5,090 bases of DNA from CAYRGQ01 sp964444885 (GTDB lineage Bacteria; Bacteroidota; Bacteroidia; Sphingobacteriales; Sphingobacteriaceae), in NCBI GenBank assembly GCA_964444885.1, contig CAYUIZ010000173.1, positions 1 through 5,090 of the forward strand, written 5' to 3'. The notes under the pieces were generated by a model. It saw only the letters and a program-made list of their open reading frames with translations, was not told the DNA's origin and made no database searches. Shown one piece after another: positions 1 to 5,010 of the stretch. A program made the position numbers and the translations under genes. How positions within the stretch are numbered: the first letter of the stretch is position 1; each line of letters begins with the position of its first letter.

Positions 1-74
1 CAGCTTTTGAGCAACTGCACGGATTTTTCGTTGAGCCTGCCCGATTTTTGGATGGCTATTTTTAACGTTTTCAA
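1..74 (-). CDS. hisG: ATP phosphoribosyltransferase HisG, N-terminal fragment (cut by window edge)
   Basis: Reading the minus strand from 74 gives about 24 codons: a start followed by KTLKIAIQKSGRLNEKSV and QLLKS. This matches the N-terminus of HisG (Escherichia coli: RIAMQKSGRLSDDS, then ELL). HisG condenses ATP with phosphoribosyl pyrophosphate in the cytoplasm, the first committed step of histidine synthesis. The KSGRL stretch is typical of the long, feedback-inhibited form, but the C-terminal regulatory domain lies outside the window. The only reasonable start is TTG at 74-72: no ATG occurs in frame between it and an in-frame TGA at 122-120, and the protein would then begin one residue before KTLKIAI, the usual distance. 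There is no Shine-Dalgarno site. The leader upstream carries a promoter and a His-containing mini-ORF, which fits a his operon start. Identity is seen in sequence; the TTG start is inferred. Confidence 0.9.
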   Translation of the reverse strand, partial: MKTLKIAIQKSGRLNEKSVQLLKS

Positions 75-138
75 ATGTGTCTGGGTTAATGGGAAAATAA
101 AACAGATAGGGTAGTCGCTTCACGTAGAAACACACAAA

Positions 139-198
139 TTACAGATCGCCGCAAGGGCGATGATGGACATGTACGGAAAGACGCGAAATGGCAACCAT
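139..198 (-). CDS. Candidate histidine-operon leader peptide (19 aa)
   Basis: A short ORF starts with ATG at 198-196 and ends with TAA at 141-139, reading MVAISRLSVHVHHRPCGDL. Three of four consecutive codons (10, 12 and 13) are CAT for histidine. The ATG follows an A-rich stretch (AAATAAAAC), the kind of start context favoured in Bacteroidota, and lies about 20 bases after the start site expected from the promoter at 226-256. The stop codon is 64 bases before the hisG start. His-rich leader peptides upstream of hisG are known from enterobacteria, where ribosome stalling at His codons controls termination. By analogy this peptide would sense charged tRNA-His. The His run is shorter than the seven of E. 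coli, and a clear terminator with a U-tract is not obvious, so the mechanism is inferred. Confidence 0.6.
   Translation of the reverse strand: MVAISRLSVHVHHRPCGDL
145..161 (-). promoter_or_regulatory. Hairpin within the his leader, possible attenuator element
   Basis: ATCGCC and GGCGAT form a perfect 6-bp stem around a 5-base loop. In the minus-strand transcript it begins within the last His codon of the leader ORF and spans codons 13-18. A ribosome stalled on the His codons would cover it, so it could be a switchable element. The sequence after it is only moderately U-rich, so it is not clearly a terminator. Confidence 0.35.
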
Positions 199-225
199 GT
201 TTTATTTGTCAAGCAAATCGTCTCG

Positions 226-256
226 CAAATATAGCGCTAATCGCGCATAATGCAAA
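226..256 (-). promoter_or_regulatory. Bacteroidota-type promoter for the his leader and hisG
   Basis: On the minus strand TTTG (256-253) is followed after exactly 19 bases by TATATTTG (233-226). This matches the phylum's TTTG-N19-21-TAnnTTTG consensus at every fixed position. Transcription would start near 219, giving a leader of about 145 bases before hisG and about 20 bases before the leader peptide. It lies just past the terminator of the upstream gene, so the his unit is probably transcribed independently. Confidence 0.8.
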
Positions 257-268
257 CAATCCCAACGA

Positions 269-301
269 GAAAACCCCAACAGATTGCCTGTCGGGGTTTT
301 C
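269..301 (-). terminator. Rho-independent terminator of the outer-membrane protein gene
   Basis: A 14-bp stem (269-282 with 288-301) encloses a 5-base loop, with an AAAACCCC arm facing GGGGTTTT. One position is A-C on the plus strand but G-U in the minus-strand transcript, so pairing is better for transcripts of the minus-strand gene ending 33 bases away. The U-run forms the end of the stem. It could also work partly on the plus strand. Confidence 0.85.
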
Positions 302-334
302 GAAACTGTTTTGCCACTACGTGTGGCGGTTTGC

Positions 335-976
335 CTAAAATAAGAAGCCGATGCCGGCACTCCAAACCCGATTGGTCTGTTTAATATTGCCGGAGTTTTC
401 AGGTGCAATGTCCAACAAGCCCAGTCCGTAGCCAGCATTAATCTGCAATCCGCTGGAGAGCTGGTAGCCGCCGATGAAGTTGACACCAAAGTCGAAACCT
501 TTTTGGCTTTCGTTCTTGCCAAACTTAAAGTCGCCCCATTCTTCGCTGGAGTCGCCACTGGAAACCTTGTTCTTGCCCGACAAGCCGACGCCCACATACG
601 GACCCGCACCGAGGAAAACATGGCCTACATTCGACGTTGGCAATTTAGCGACGAAATTGACCGGTACTTCCACCCACATCGTGTTTTGGGTCACATCAAA
701 ATCATTCCCAAAAAGGCTTCCTTCCACGAGCTTCGCGCCTTTGCCCTGCAAGGATATGCCCGGCTGTACGGAGAAATTGGAGGAGAGCGGCGCGTCCATA
801 AACGCGGTGACGTGAAAATTGGTTGTGCTCTTCGTCTCAGTCCCGTCATTGTCTCCGGAGAAGTGGTATTTGGGGAAATTGACACCTGCTTTCAATCCGA
901 ATCCTAATGGTTGTCCTTGTGCGAATACGCCTACCGCAAGGAACATTGCTGCTGCTGCTAAAAATACCTTTTTCAT
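335..976 (-). CDS. PorT-like outer-membrane beta-barrel protein
   Basis: A 213-residue protein with a clear Sec signal peptide: MKK, a hydrophobic stretch FLAAAAMFLAVG, and probable cleavage after VFA or VFAQ (residues 19-20). The mature part has alternating short amphipathic strands rich in Gly and aromatic residues (LGFGLKAGVNFP, FLGAGPYVGVGLSG, GFDFGVNFIGGYQL, LQINAGYGLGLLDI). It ends in a strand with terminal Phe (AGIGFLF), the usual signature for insertion into the outer membrane by the BAM machinery. This fits the small 8-stranded barrels of the PorT/OMP_b-brl family, abundant in Bacteroidota; the ligand or role is unknown. The start at 976 is preferred over an in-frame ATG at 1006, because the latter adds ten residues ahead of a perfect signal peptide. 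The gene stands alone, with its own terminator at 269-301. Confidence 0.85.
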   Translation of the reverse strand: MKKVFLAAAAMFLAVGVFAQGQPLGFGLKAGVNFPKYHFSGDNDGTETKSTTNFHVTAFMDAPLSSNFSVQPGISLQGKGAKLVEGSLFGNDFDVTQNTMWVEVPVNFVAKLPTSNVGHVFLGAGPYVGVGLSGKNKVSSGDSSEEWGDFKFGKNESQKGFDFGVNFIGGYQLSSGLQINAGYGLGLLDIAPENSGNIKQTNRVWSAGIGFLF

Positions 977-1014
977 ACGTTCTGTTCTTTTTAAAATTAA
1001 TAACACTTCTAAAC

Positions 1015-1045
1015 CAAAGTAGTCTGTGACTACGGCTAGAAAGTG
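1015..1045 (-). promoter_or_regulatory. Weak candidate promoter for the outer-membrane protein gene
   Basis: On the minus strand TACTTTG (1021-1015) resembles the TAnnTTTG box with one base missing, and TTTC lies about 17 bases upstream. The following 38 bases before the ATG at 976 are AT-rich, as in many Bacteroidota leaders. The match is imperfect in both boxes and in spacing. Confidence 0.3.
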
Positions 1046-1253
1046 TGCAAGATATGCGCCACGAAGTTTATTTTTTTGGTATTCCGTTTATTATCAGCTT
1101 GTTTTGATGGCGAGTCGGCGGCGGGGAAAGTGTATGTTTTTTTGTACAATTTGGGAATAAACCCACATTGTGTAGGCTGGCTAGCGCAATTCACCTCCCC
1201 GCATTTACCGACAGCCCGTCAGCACCCGTTCCGCCAGCTGGGGGAGATAGCCC

Positions 1254-1268
1254 GCCTGACCGGCAGGC
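1254..1268. repeat. Short palindrome, GCCTG-ACCGG-CAGGC
   Basis: A 5-bp GC-rich stem with a 5-base loop. A related palindrome, CGCCT-GCCT-AGGCG, occurs at 1766-1779 in the clpS-fabH spacer. Both sit in non-coding DNA, so they may be copies of a dispersed palindromic element, but five-base arms are weak evidence. There is no U-run after it to suggest a terminator. Confidence 0.3.
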
Positions 1269-1400
1269 AACCTATAACGGCAACGCTAGGTAGTGATTTG
1301 AGCAAGTGACGATAATGTTGGCTGCTAACGTATGGCCGAACCGGAAACTTGCGAACGGCACAAAAGATATCTGTGCAGGGGAGCTGCGGCAGGCATATCT

Positions 1401-1428
1401 CAATACTCAATACTCACTACTCAACACT
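1401..1428. repeat. Degenerate 7-bp tandem repeat, four units
   Basis: The plus strand reads CAATACT, CAATACT, CACTACT, CAACACT in direct succession, then CACC. The first two units are identical and the others differ by one base each. The repeat crosses the clpS stop (TAG at 1419-1417) and supplies its last codons (roughly SVE) and, on the minus strand, an adjacent second stop, TGA. Confidence 0.75.
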
Positions 1429-1698
1429 CACCGTCAGTCCTTCGGCTTTCAGGATCTTCCGATACACTTCCACCTCGGTGAATGTCCCTTCCAATACGGG
1501 GCACTTACCATTGTTATGCACTTTCCAAGCGATTTCTTCGGCTTCCTTCTCGGTGTACTGCAGGTGCTTCACCAGGCAGTTGATGACGTGGTCAAAAGTG
1601 TTGGTCTCATCATTCCACAGAATCAGCCGGTGAGTGGGGCTCACTGCGGCCAATATCTCTTCAAGGGTAAAGGTCTCTTCCTGGGTCTCGACATTCAT
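1417..1698 (-). CDS. clpS: ATP-dependent Clp protease adaptor ClpS
   Basis: A 93-residue protein covering essentially the whole ClpS domain. ClpS binds proteins bearing N-degrons (Leu, Phe, Tyr, Trp) and passes them to the N-terminal domain of ClpA- or ClpC-type unfoldases for degradation by ClpP, in the cytoplasm. Visible family signatures are ILWNDETNTFDHVI (residues 26-39), holding the Asn29-Asp30 pair that contacts the substrate alpha-amino group, and KVHNNGKCPV (59-68), with His61 matching E. coli His66. At the gatekeeper position held by Met40 in E. coli there appears to be Phe35. The N-terminal tail, which enters the unfoldase pore, is about 20 residues and acidic. The gene is monocistronic and divergent from the fabH-like gene. 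A promoter box lies 5 bases from its ATG, which is the only usable start. The last codons lie in a tandem repeat. Confidence 0.95.
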   Translation of the reverse strand: MNVETQEETFTLEEILAAVSPTHRLILWNDETNTFDHVINCLVKHLQYTEKEAEEIAWKVHNNGKCPVLEGTFTEVEVYRKILKAEGLTVSVE

Positions 1699-1703
1699 AA
1701 GGG

Positions 1704-1711
1704 CAAAAGTA
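1704..1711 (-). promoter_or_regulatory. clpS promoter -7 box, very close to the start codon
   Basis: TACTTTTG on the minus strand (1711-1704) matches TAnnTTTG exactly. Only five bases (CCCTT) separate it from the clpS ATG, so transcription should begin at or next to the start codon. No TTTG is found at the expected 19-21 bases upstream, which lowers certainty. Confidence 0.5.
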
Positions 1712-1765
1712 CGATTTATTCCAAAAATTCCTTACCATTGTGTTAGGATTGGGTGAGTACAGGCT

Positions 1766-1779
1766 CGCCTGCCTAGGCG
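1766..1779. repeat. Short palindrome in the clpS-fabH spacer
   Basis: CGCCT and AGGCG pair around a GCCT loop. It lies between the divergent clpS and fabH-like genes, 29 bases before the latter, so it could be a protein-binding site or a relative of the palindrome at 1254-1268. Nothing else supports a function. Confidence 0.25.
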
Positions 1780-1781
1780 TA

Positions 1782-1807
1782 TAAACGGGATGTAAACCGT
1801 CATAAAC
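1782..1807 (+). promoter_or_regulatory. Three TAAAC direct repeats just before the fabH-like gene
   Basis: TAAAC occurs at 1782-1786, 1793-1797 and 1803-1807, spaced by 11 and 10 bases, about one helical turn, and ending one base before the ATG at 1809. They could be an operator or simply A-rich initiation context. The octamer ATGTAAAC (1790-1797) recurs at 2991-2998 before the next gene. Confidence 0.25.
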
Positions 1808-1808
1808 C

Positions 1809-2861
1809 ATGCTTATGTACCGATCGAAAATAGCAGGCGTAGGCCATTACGTGCCGAAGAACGTCTATACCAACGAAGATTTGACGCGTTTTATGGATAC
1901 CAGCGATGAGTGGATTCAAGAACGCACGGGCATACAAGAACGGCGCTTTGCCGACCGGCTGGGGGAGACCACGACGACCATGGCCATCGAGGCTGCCAAA
2001 ATTGCGATCGAACGGGCATCGACCACGGTCGCCGATATTGACTTTATCGTGTTTGCCACCCTTACACCCGATTATTACTTTCCAGGATCAGGCGTGCTCC
2101 TGCAGCGGGAGATGGGCATGGGTGAGATCGGCGCGCTGGATGTCCGCAACCAGTGCTCGGGTTTTGTGTATGCCCTCTCGGTAGCCGATCAGTTTATCAA
2201 GACGGGGATGTACAAAAACATCCTGGTCGTGGGATCCGAGAAGCATTCCTTTGCCATGGATTTCGAGACCCGTAGCCGCAATGTGTCCGTAATTTTCGGA
2301 GACGGCGCCGGAGCGGTGGTGTTGCAGCCTACGGAGGAACCGGGTCGGGGTATCATGAGCACGCACCTGCACAGTGACGGTGCGGACGCGGAAATCCTGG
2401 CGATGTATTACCCGGGTTCGCACGCCAACAAATGGCTGGAAGACAAGCCCGGCTTCGCGGACCAGGAGCTCGGCGGCCTGTTTATGAATGCTGATCTGAT
2501 CGATACAGGCGCTACCTTGCCGTATATGGACGGGCCGGCGGTGTTCAAAAAGGCGGTGGTGAAATTCCCTGAGGTCATCAAGGAGGCACTAGCCGCCAAC
2601 CAGCTGACCGAAACGGACATCGACCTGCTTATTCCCCACCAAGCTAACCTGCGCATCGCCCAATACGTACAAAAGGTGCTGGGCTTGCGCGATGACCAAG
2701 TGTTTAATAATATCCAGAAATACGGTAACACGACGGCGGCTTCCGTGCCGATTGCACTTAGCGAGGCTTGGGAAGCGGGAAAAATCCGCGACGGTGATCT
2801 GGTCTGCATGGCTGCATTCGGATCAGGATTCACCTGGGCTAGCGCGCTCATGCGCTGGTAA
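1809..2861 (+). CDS. fabH: Beta-ketoacyl-ACP synthase III (FabH family)
   Basis: A 350-residue thiolase-fold enzyme of the FabH family, which condenses acyl-CoA with malonyl-ACP to start fatty acid synthesis in the cytoplasm. The N-terminal half carries SKIAGVGHYVPKNVYTNEDL, DEWIQERTGIQERR (residues 33-46) and the nucleophile Cys116 in DVRNQCSGFVYAL. GDGAGA is at 164-169. The C-terminal half has His277 in IPHQANLRIAQ and Asn307 in QKYGNTTAASVP, completing the Cys-His-Asn triad, then AFGSGFTWASAL. It is longer than E. coli FabH (317 residues), mainly because of about 30 extra residues between HSDGADAEIL and GPAVFKKAV (about 198-241), where the substrate tunnel is shaped. No plsX, rpmF or other fab genes adjoin it, so it may be a second, specialised synthase for branched or special acyl groups. 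The start could be ATG 1809 or the in-frame ATG 1815, which would remove two residues. Confidence 0.85.
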   Translation: MLMYRSKIAGVGHYVPKNVYTNEDLTRFMDTSDEWIQERTGIQERRFADRLGETTTTMAIEAAKIAIERASTTVADIDFIVFATLTPDYYFPGSGVLLQREMGMGEIGALDVRNQCSGFVYALSVADQFIKTGMYKNILVVGSEKHSFAMDFETRSRNVSVIFGDGAGAVVLQPTEEPGRGIMSTHLHSDGADAEILAMYYPGSHANKWLEDKPGFADQELGGLFMNADLIDTGATLPYMDGPAVFKKAVVKFPEVIKEALAANQLTETDIDLLIPHQANLRIAQYVQKVLGLRDDQVFNNIQKYGNTTAASVPIALSEAWEAGKIRDGDLVCMAAFGSGFTWASALMRW

Positions 2862-3003
2862 CGGCCAACGTATATTTCGTTCTTCGTAATGCTGGTTAGC
2901 TCCCGGCACGCGTAACCCCCGCTGTAGACTGCCGCTTGGCACAAACATTGTCCTATGAGCGTGTGGCATACTGGCAATAGCGCTAGATGCATGTAAACGC
3001 GAC

Positions 3004-3420
3004 ATGATGAAAACTATCGGTAAAATTGGTCTGGTGCTGGCTTTGTTGGCCGTCAGCGTATCTTGCAGTAAAGAAACCATAGACAATATCGGGCGGGATA
3101 CGGTCCTCAATATCATCCGCACCGGAAACTGGACCAAGCAGGTGAAGACAACCCGCATTGGCGGCGACATGGCGACGGTGTATACCGAAGAAATGCTGGG
3201 GTCTGGAGACCGTCTCGAATTCAAATCGGACGGAAGAGCGTGGACTTACCGCGCGGACGGCAACGCCACCTCCGTTCCGTATAGCATGCCCACAACGAAG
3301 CAAATGATCTATGACGGGGTGAACTACGCCATTCAGGAAACCCTGACAGGTACGGTTCGCAAAATGACCCTCGTCCATGAGGAAGAACTGACGAAAGTAG
3401 AGATCGTTTTCGAGCGATAG
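3004..3420 (+). CDS. Small putative lipoprotein of unknown function
   Basis: A 138-residue protein that I do not recognise. It starts with MMKTIGKIG, a hydrophobic stretch LVLALLAVSVS and Cys21 followed by SKET, which looks like a lipoprotein signal peptide. Position -3 to the Cys is Ser rather than the usual Leu or Val, so the lipobox is non-standard, though small residues at -1 fit. The mature part is polar and probably mostly beta-strand: TGNWTKQVKTTRIGG, RLEFKSDGRAWTYRADG, VNYAIQETLTGTVRKMTLVHEEELTKVEIVFER. This suits a compact, lipocalin-like or similar single-domain beta protein tethered to the outer or inner membrane. Two adjacent ATG codons (3004, 3007) give nearly the same protein. 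The gene follows the fabH-like gene by 142 bases and precedes the sulfatase by 115, with no obvious link to either. Confidence 0.75.
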   Translation: MMKTIGKIGLVLALLAVSVSCSKETIDNIGRDTVLNIIRTGNWTKQVKTTRIGGDMATVYTEEMLGSGDRLEFKSDGRAWTYRADGNATSVPYSMPTTKQMIYDGVNYAIQETLTGTVRKMTLVHEEELTKVEIVFER

Positions 3421-3461
3421 GGTCTACGGCAGGGAGTTTGGTGCGCAGTTTTTTTGCCCGA

Positions 3462-3496
3462 TTTGGGGATATTCGGCCGAAGGTTTTGTACCTTAG
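3462..3496 (+). promoter_or_regulatory. Candidate promoter for the sulfatase gene
   Basis: TTTG (3462-3465) is followed after 23 bases by TACCTTAG (3489-3496), one base off the TAnnTTTG box. The spacing is slightly longer than the usual 19-21. The start site would lie near 3503, about 30 bases before the sulfatase ATG, a reasonable leader length. Confidence 0.4.
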
Positions 3497-3535
3497 CCCT
3501 TTACCGCAATGTGATTAACCAATTCGGACTGCCCC

Positions 3536-4966
3536 ATGGCGACACCAAAAACTGTATTTTCCTCGTTGATTCTGTGCTTGCTAACCCTCGGATACGCCTT
3601 TGCGGATTTGCCCCGCGCCGAGCGCCCCAACATCATCATCATTTTCACGGATGATCAAGGTTACCAAGACGTAGGCGCGTTCGGCTCGCCGGATATCGAA
3701 ACGCGACATTTGGACCAATTGGCGGCAGAGGGCGTCAGGCTGACGAATTTCCGGGCAGCCCAGGCCGTGTGTTCGGCCTCGCGGGCTGCCTTGCTGACGG
3801 GGACCTACCCCAACCGCCTCGGCATACACGGTGCGCTCGACCATCGCAGCAAGCATGGCCTGCACCCCGACGAAACGACCATCGCGGAGGTCGTCAAGCC
3901 GCTAGGCTACCGCACGGCCATCATCGGGAAGTGGCACCTGGGACACCATGCCCCGTTTCTGCCTACACGTCAGGGATTCGACGAATTCTTCGGCTTGCCC
4001 TACTCCAATGACATGTGGCCCCATCATCCCGAAAATCCGAATTATTATCCTTCTTTGCCGCTTTATGAAAACGAAACGGTGGTTGATACGTTATCTGAAC
4101 AGTATGAACTCACGACTTGGTATACCGAGCGGGCCGTGGATTTCATCGGACGTTCGAAAGACGAGCCCTTCTTTCTGTATCTCGCACACAGCATGCCGCA
4201 TGTGCCGCTGTATGTTTCGGAAAAATTTGCCGGAAAATCCGATCGGGGGCTTTACGGCGACGTGATTATGGAAATCGATTGGTCAGTAGGCCAAGTGATG
4301 GAAGCGCTCCGCAAGCATGGAATCGCAGACCGGACGTTGGTTATTTTCACGTCAGACAATGGTCCGTGGCTGTCCTATAGCGGACATTCAGGTTCGGCAC
4401 TGCCCCTGCGGGAAGGTAAAGGCACGTCCTGGGAAGGCGGTGTACGGGTTCCCTGCATCGCGTGGTGGCCCGGCATGTTGCCCGCGGGCAGTACGCAGGA
4501 CCAACCGGCGATGACGATTGACTTGCTACCCACCATTGCCCACCTGACGGGAGGACAGCTGCCCGAACGCCAGATCGATGGCCGCAATATTTGGCCACTG
4601 ATGCAGGTGGCGGAACATGCTGTCTCACCCCATGAGGCCTACTACCTCTATTACAACCGAAACGAGCTGCAGGCGGTGGTGATGGGGCAGTGGAAGCTTT
4701 ATTTGCCGCATGCCTACCGTACCTTGGCAGACGGCCAGGCCCACCGGGATGACGGGATACCGGTTAAGTACACCATGGTCCGGATCGATGCGCCCGAACT
4801 CTACGACTTGCGCAGCGACATCAGCGAAACCGCGAACGTGGCCGCTGAGCACCCGGACGTCGTTCGTGACATGTTGGCCCTGGCGCAGCGCGCCCGCGAG
4901 GACATGGGGGACGCGCTGACGCAGACGAAAGGAAAGAACCTCCGGGAACCCGGCCAGGTCGACTAA
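3536..4966 (+). CDS. Secreted arylsulfatase-type sulfatase (formylglycine-dependent)
   Basis: A 476-residue alkaline-phosphatase-fold sulfatase that hydrolyses sulfate esters. A Sec signal peptide is visible (K5, hydrophobic 7-22, likely cleavage after AFA at 23), so it acts in the periplasm or outside. Metal and active-site motifs run in order: PNIIIIFTDDQGYQDVG with Asp39-Asp40; Cys79 in CSASRAALLTG, the C-x-[PA]-S-R site converted to formylglycine, with Arg83; GKWHLG with Lys132 and His134; His218 and His222 in HSMPHVPL; Asp274-Asn275 in FTSDNGPW; and Lys295 in REGKGTSWEGG. The overall order and the NRLGIHGALDHRSKHGLHPDETTIAEV region resemble human arylsulfatase A and related bacterial sulfatases; the substrate cannot be told. 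Ala replaces the usual Pro in the Cys motif, a known variant. Activity needs a formylglycine-generating enzyme encoded elsewhere. The next gene, also secreted, starts 20 or 44 bases later, suggesting an operon. Confidence 0.95.
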   Translation: MATPKTVFSSLILCLLTLGYAFADLPRAERPNIIIIFTDDQGYQDVGAFGSPDIETRHLDQLAAEGVRLTNFRAAQAVCSASRAALLTGTYPNRLGIHGALDHRSKHGLHPDETTIAEVVKPLGYRTAIIGKWHLGHHAPFLPTRQGFDEFFGLPYSNDMWPHHPENPNYYPSLPLYENETVVDTLSEQYELTTWYTERAVDFIGRSKDEPFFLYLAHSMPHVPLYVSEKFAGKSDRGLYGDVIMEIDWSVGQVMEALRKHGIADRTLVIFTSDNGPWLSYSGHSGSALPLREGKGTSWEGGVRVPCIAWWPGMLPAGSTQDQPAMTIDLLPTIAHLTGGQLPERQIDGRNIWPLMQVAEHAVSPHEAYYLYYNRNELQAVVMGQWKLYLPHAYRTLADGQAHRDDGIPVKYTMVRIDAPELYDLRSDISETANVAAEHPDVVRDMLALAQRAREDMGDALTQTKGKNLREPGQVD

Positions 4967-4999
4967 TGTTCTTGGGAATTTTTTTAATGAAACCTATAA

Positions 5000-5007
5000 A
5001 AGGAAAG
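5000..5007 (+). promoter_or_regulatory. Shine-Dalgarno-like site before the last gene
   Basis: AAGGAAAG lies just before the ATG at 5011 and favours it over the in-frame ATG at 4987. It is notable because the other starts in this window lack such a site. Confidence 0.4.
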
Positions 5008-5010
5008 ATC

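Larger units (their letters stand above)
977..1400. other. Intergenic region without a convincing gene
   Basis: Roughly 420 bases lie between the outer-membrane protein start and the repeat at the clpS end. The part near 977-1160 is AT-rich with T-runs and probably holds the upstream gene's control region. The part from 1190 on is richer in G and C. An 88-codon ORF (1043-1309, plus) and a 63-codon ORF (1219-1410, minus) occur, but both have unnatural composition and no recognisable motif. No tRNA-like cloverleaf was seen. A small palindrome lies at 1254-1268. Confidence 0.6.

Noticed and set aside
120..170. A second mini-ORF in the his leader, 16 codons starting MSIIALAAICN
   Set aside because: It overlaps the His-containing ORF in another frame, has no His codons and its ATG lacks the A-rich context; no evidence that it is used.
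202..907. Long ORFs on both strands overlapping the outer-membrane protein gene (for example 202-621 minus, 503-907 plus)
   Set aside because: They lie in other frames of a well-supported gene, have unnatural composition and no motif; the first also reads through the terminator and the his promoter.
1043..1309. 88-codon plus-strand ORF in the intergenic region
   Set aside because: No recognisable domain, mixed composition, no initiation context, and it contains the palindrome at 1254-1268; looks like chance.
2871..2878. TATATTTC as a promoter box for the lipoprotein gene
   Set aside because: One mismatch in the box, no TTTG at the right distance upstream, and over 120 bases before the start codon.
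2408..2992. 194-codon antisense ORF opposite the 3' part of the FabH gene
   Set aside because: It is the shadow of a conserved coding sequence with a low-complexity, Ser- and Ala-rich translation.
3449..3455. T-run after the lipoprotein gene as a terminator
   Set aside because: No convincing stem precedes it on the plus strand.
1809..4966. The genes from the FabH-like synthase to the sulfatase as one novel functional system
   Set aside because: Spacers of 142 and 115 bases, a separate candidate promoter before the sulfatase and no shared pathway argue for independent units.
4979..4985. T-run after the sulfatase gene as a terminator
   Set aside because: No hairpin precedes it, and a same-strand gene follows immediately.
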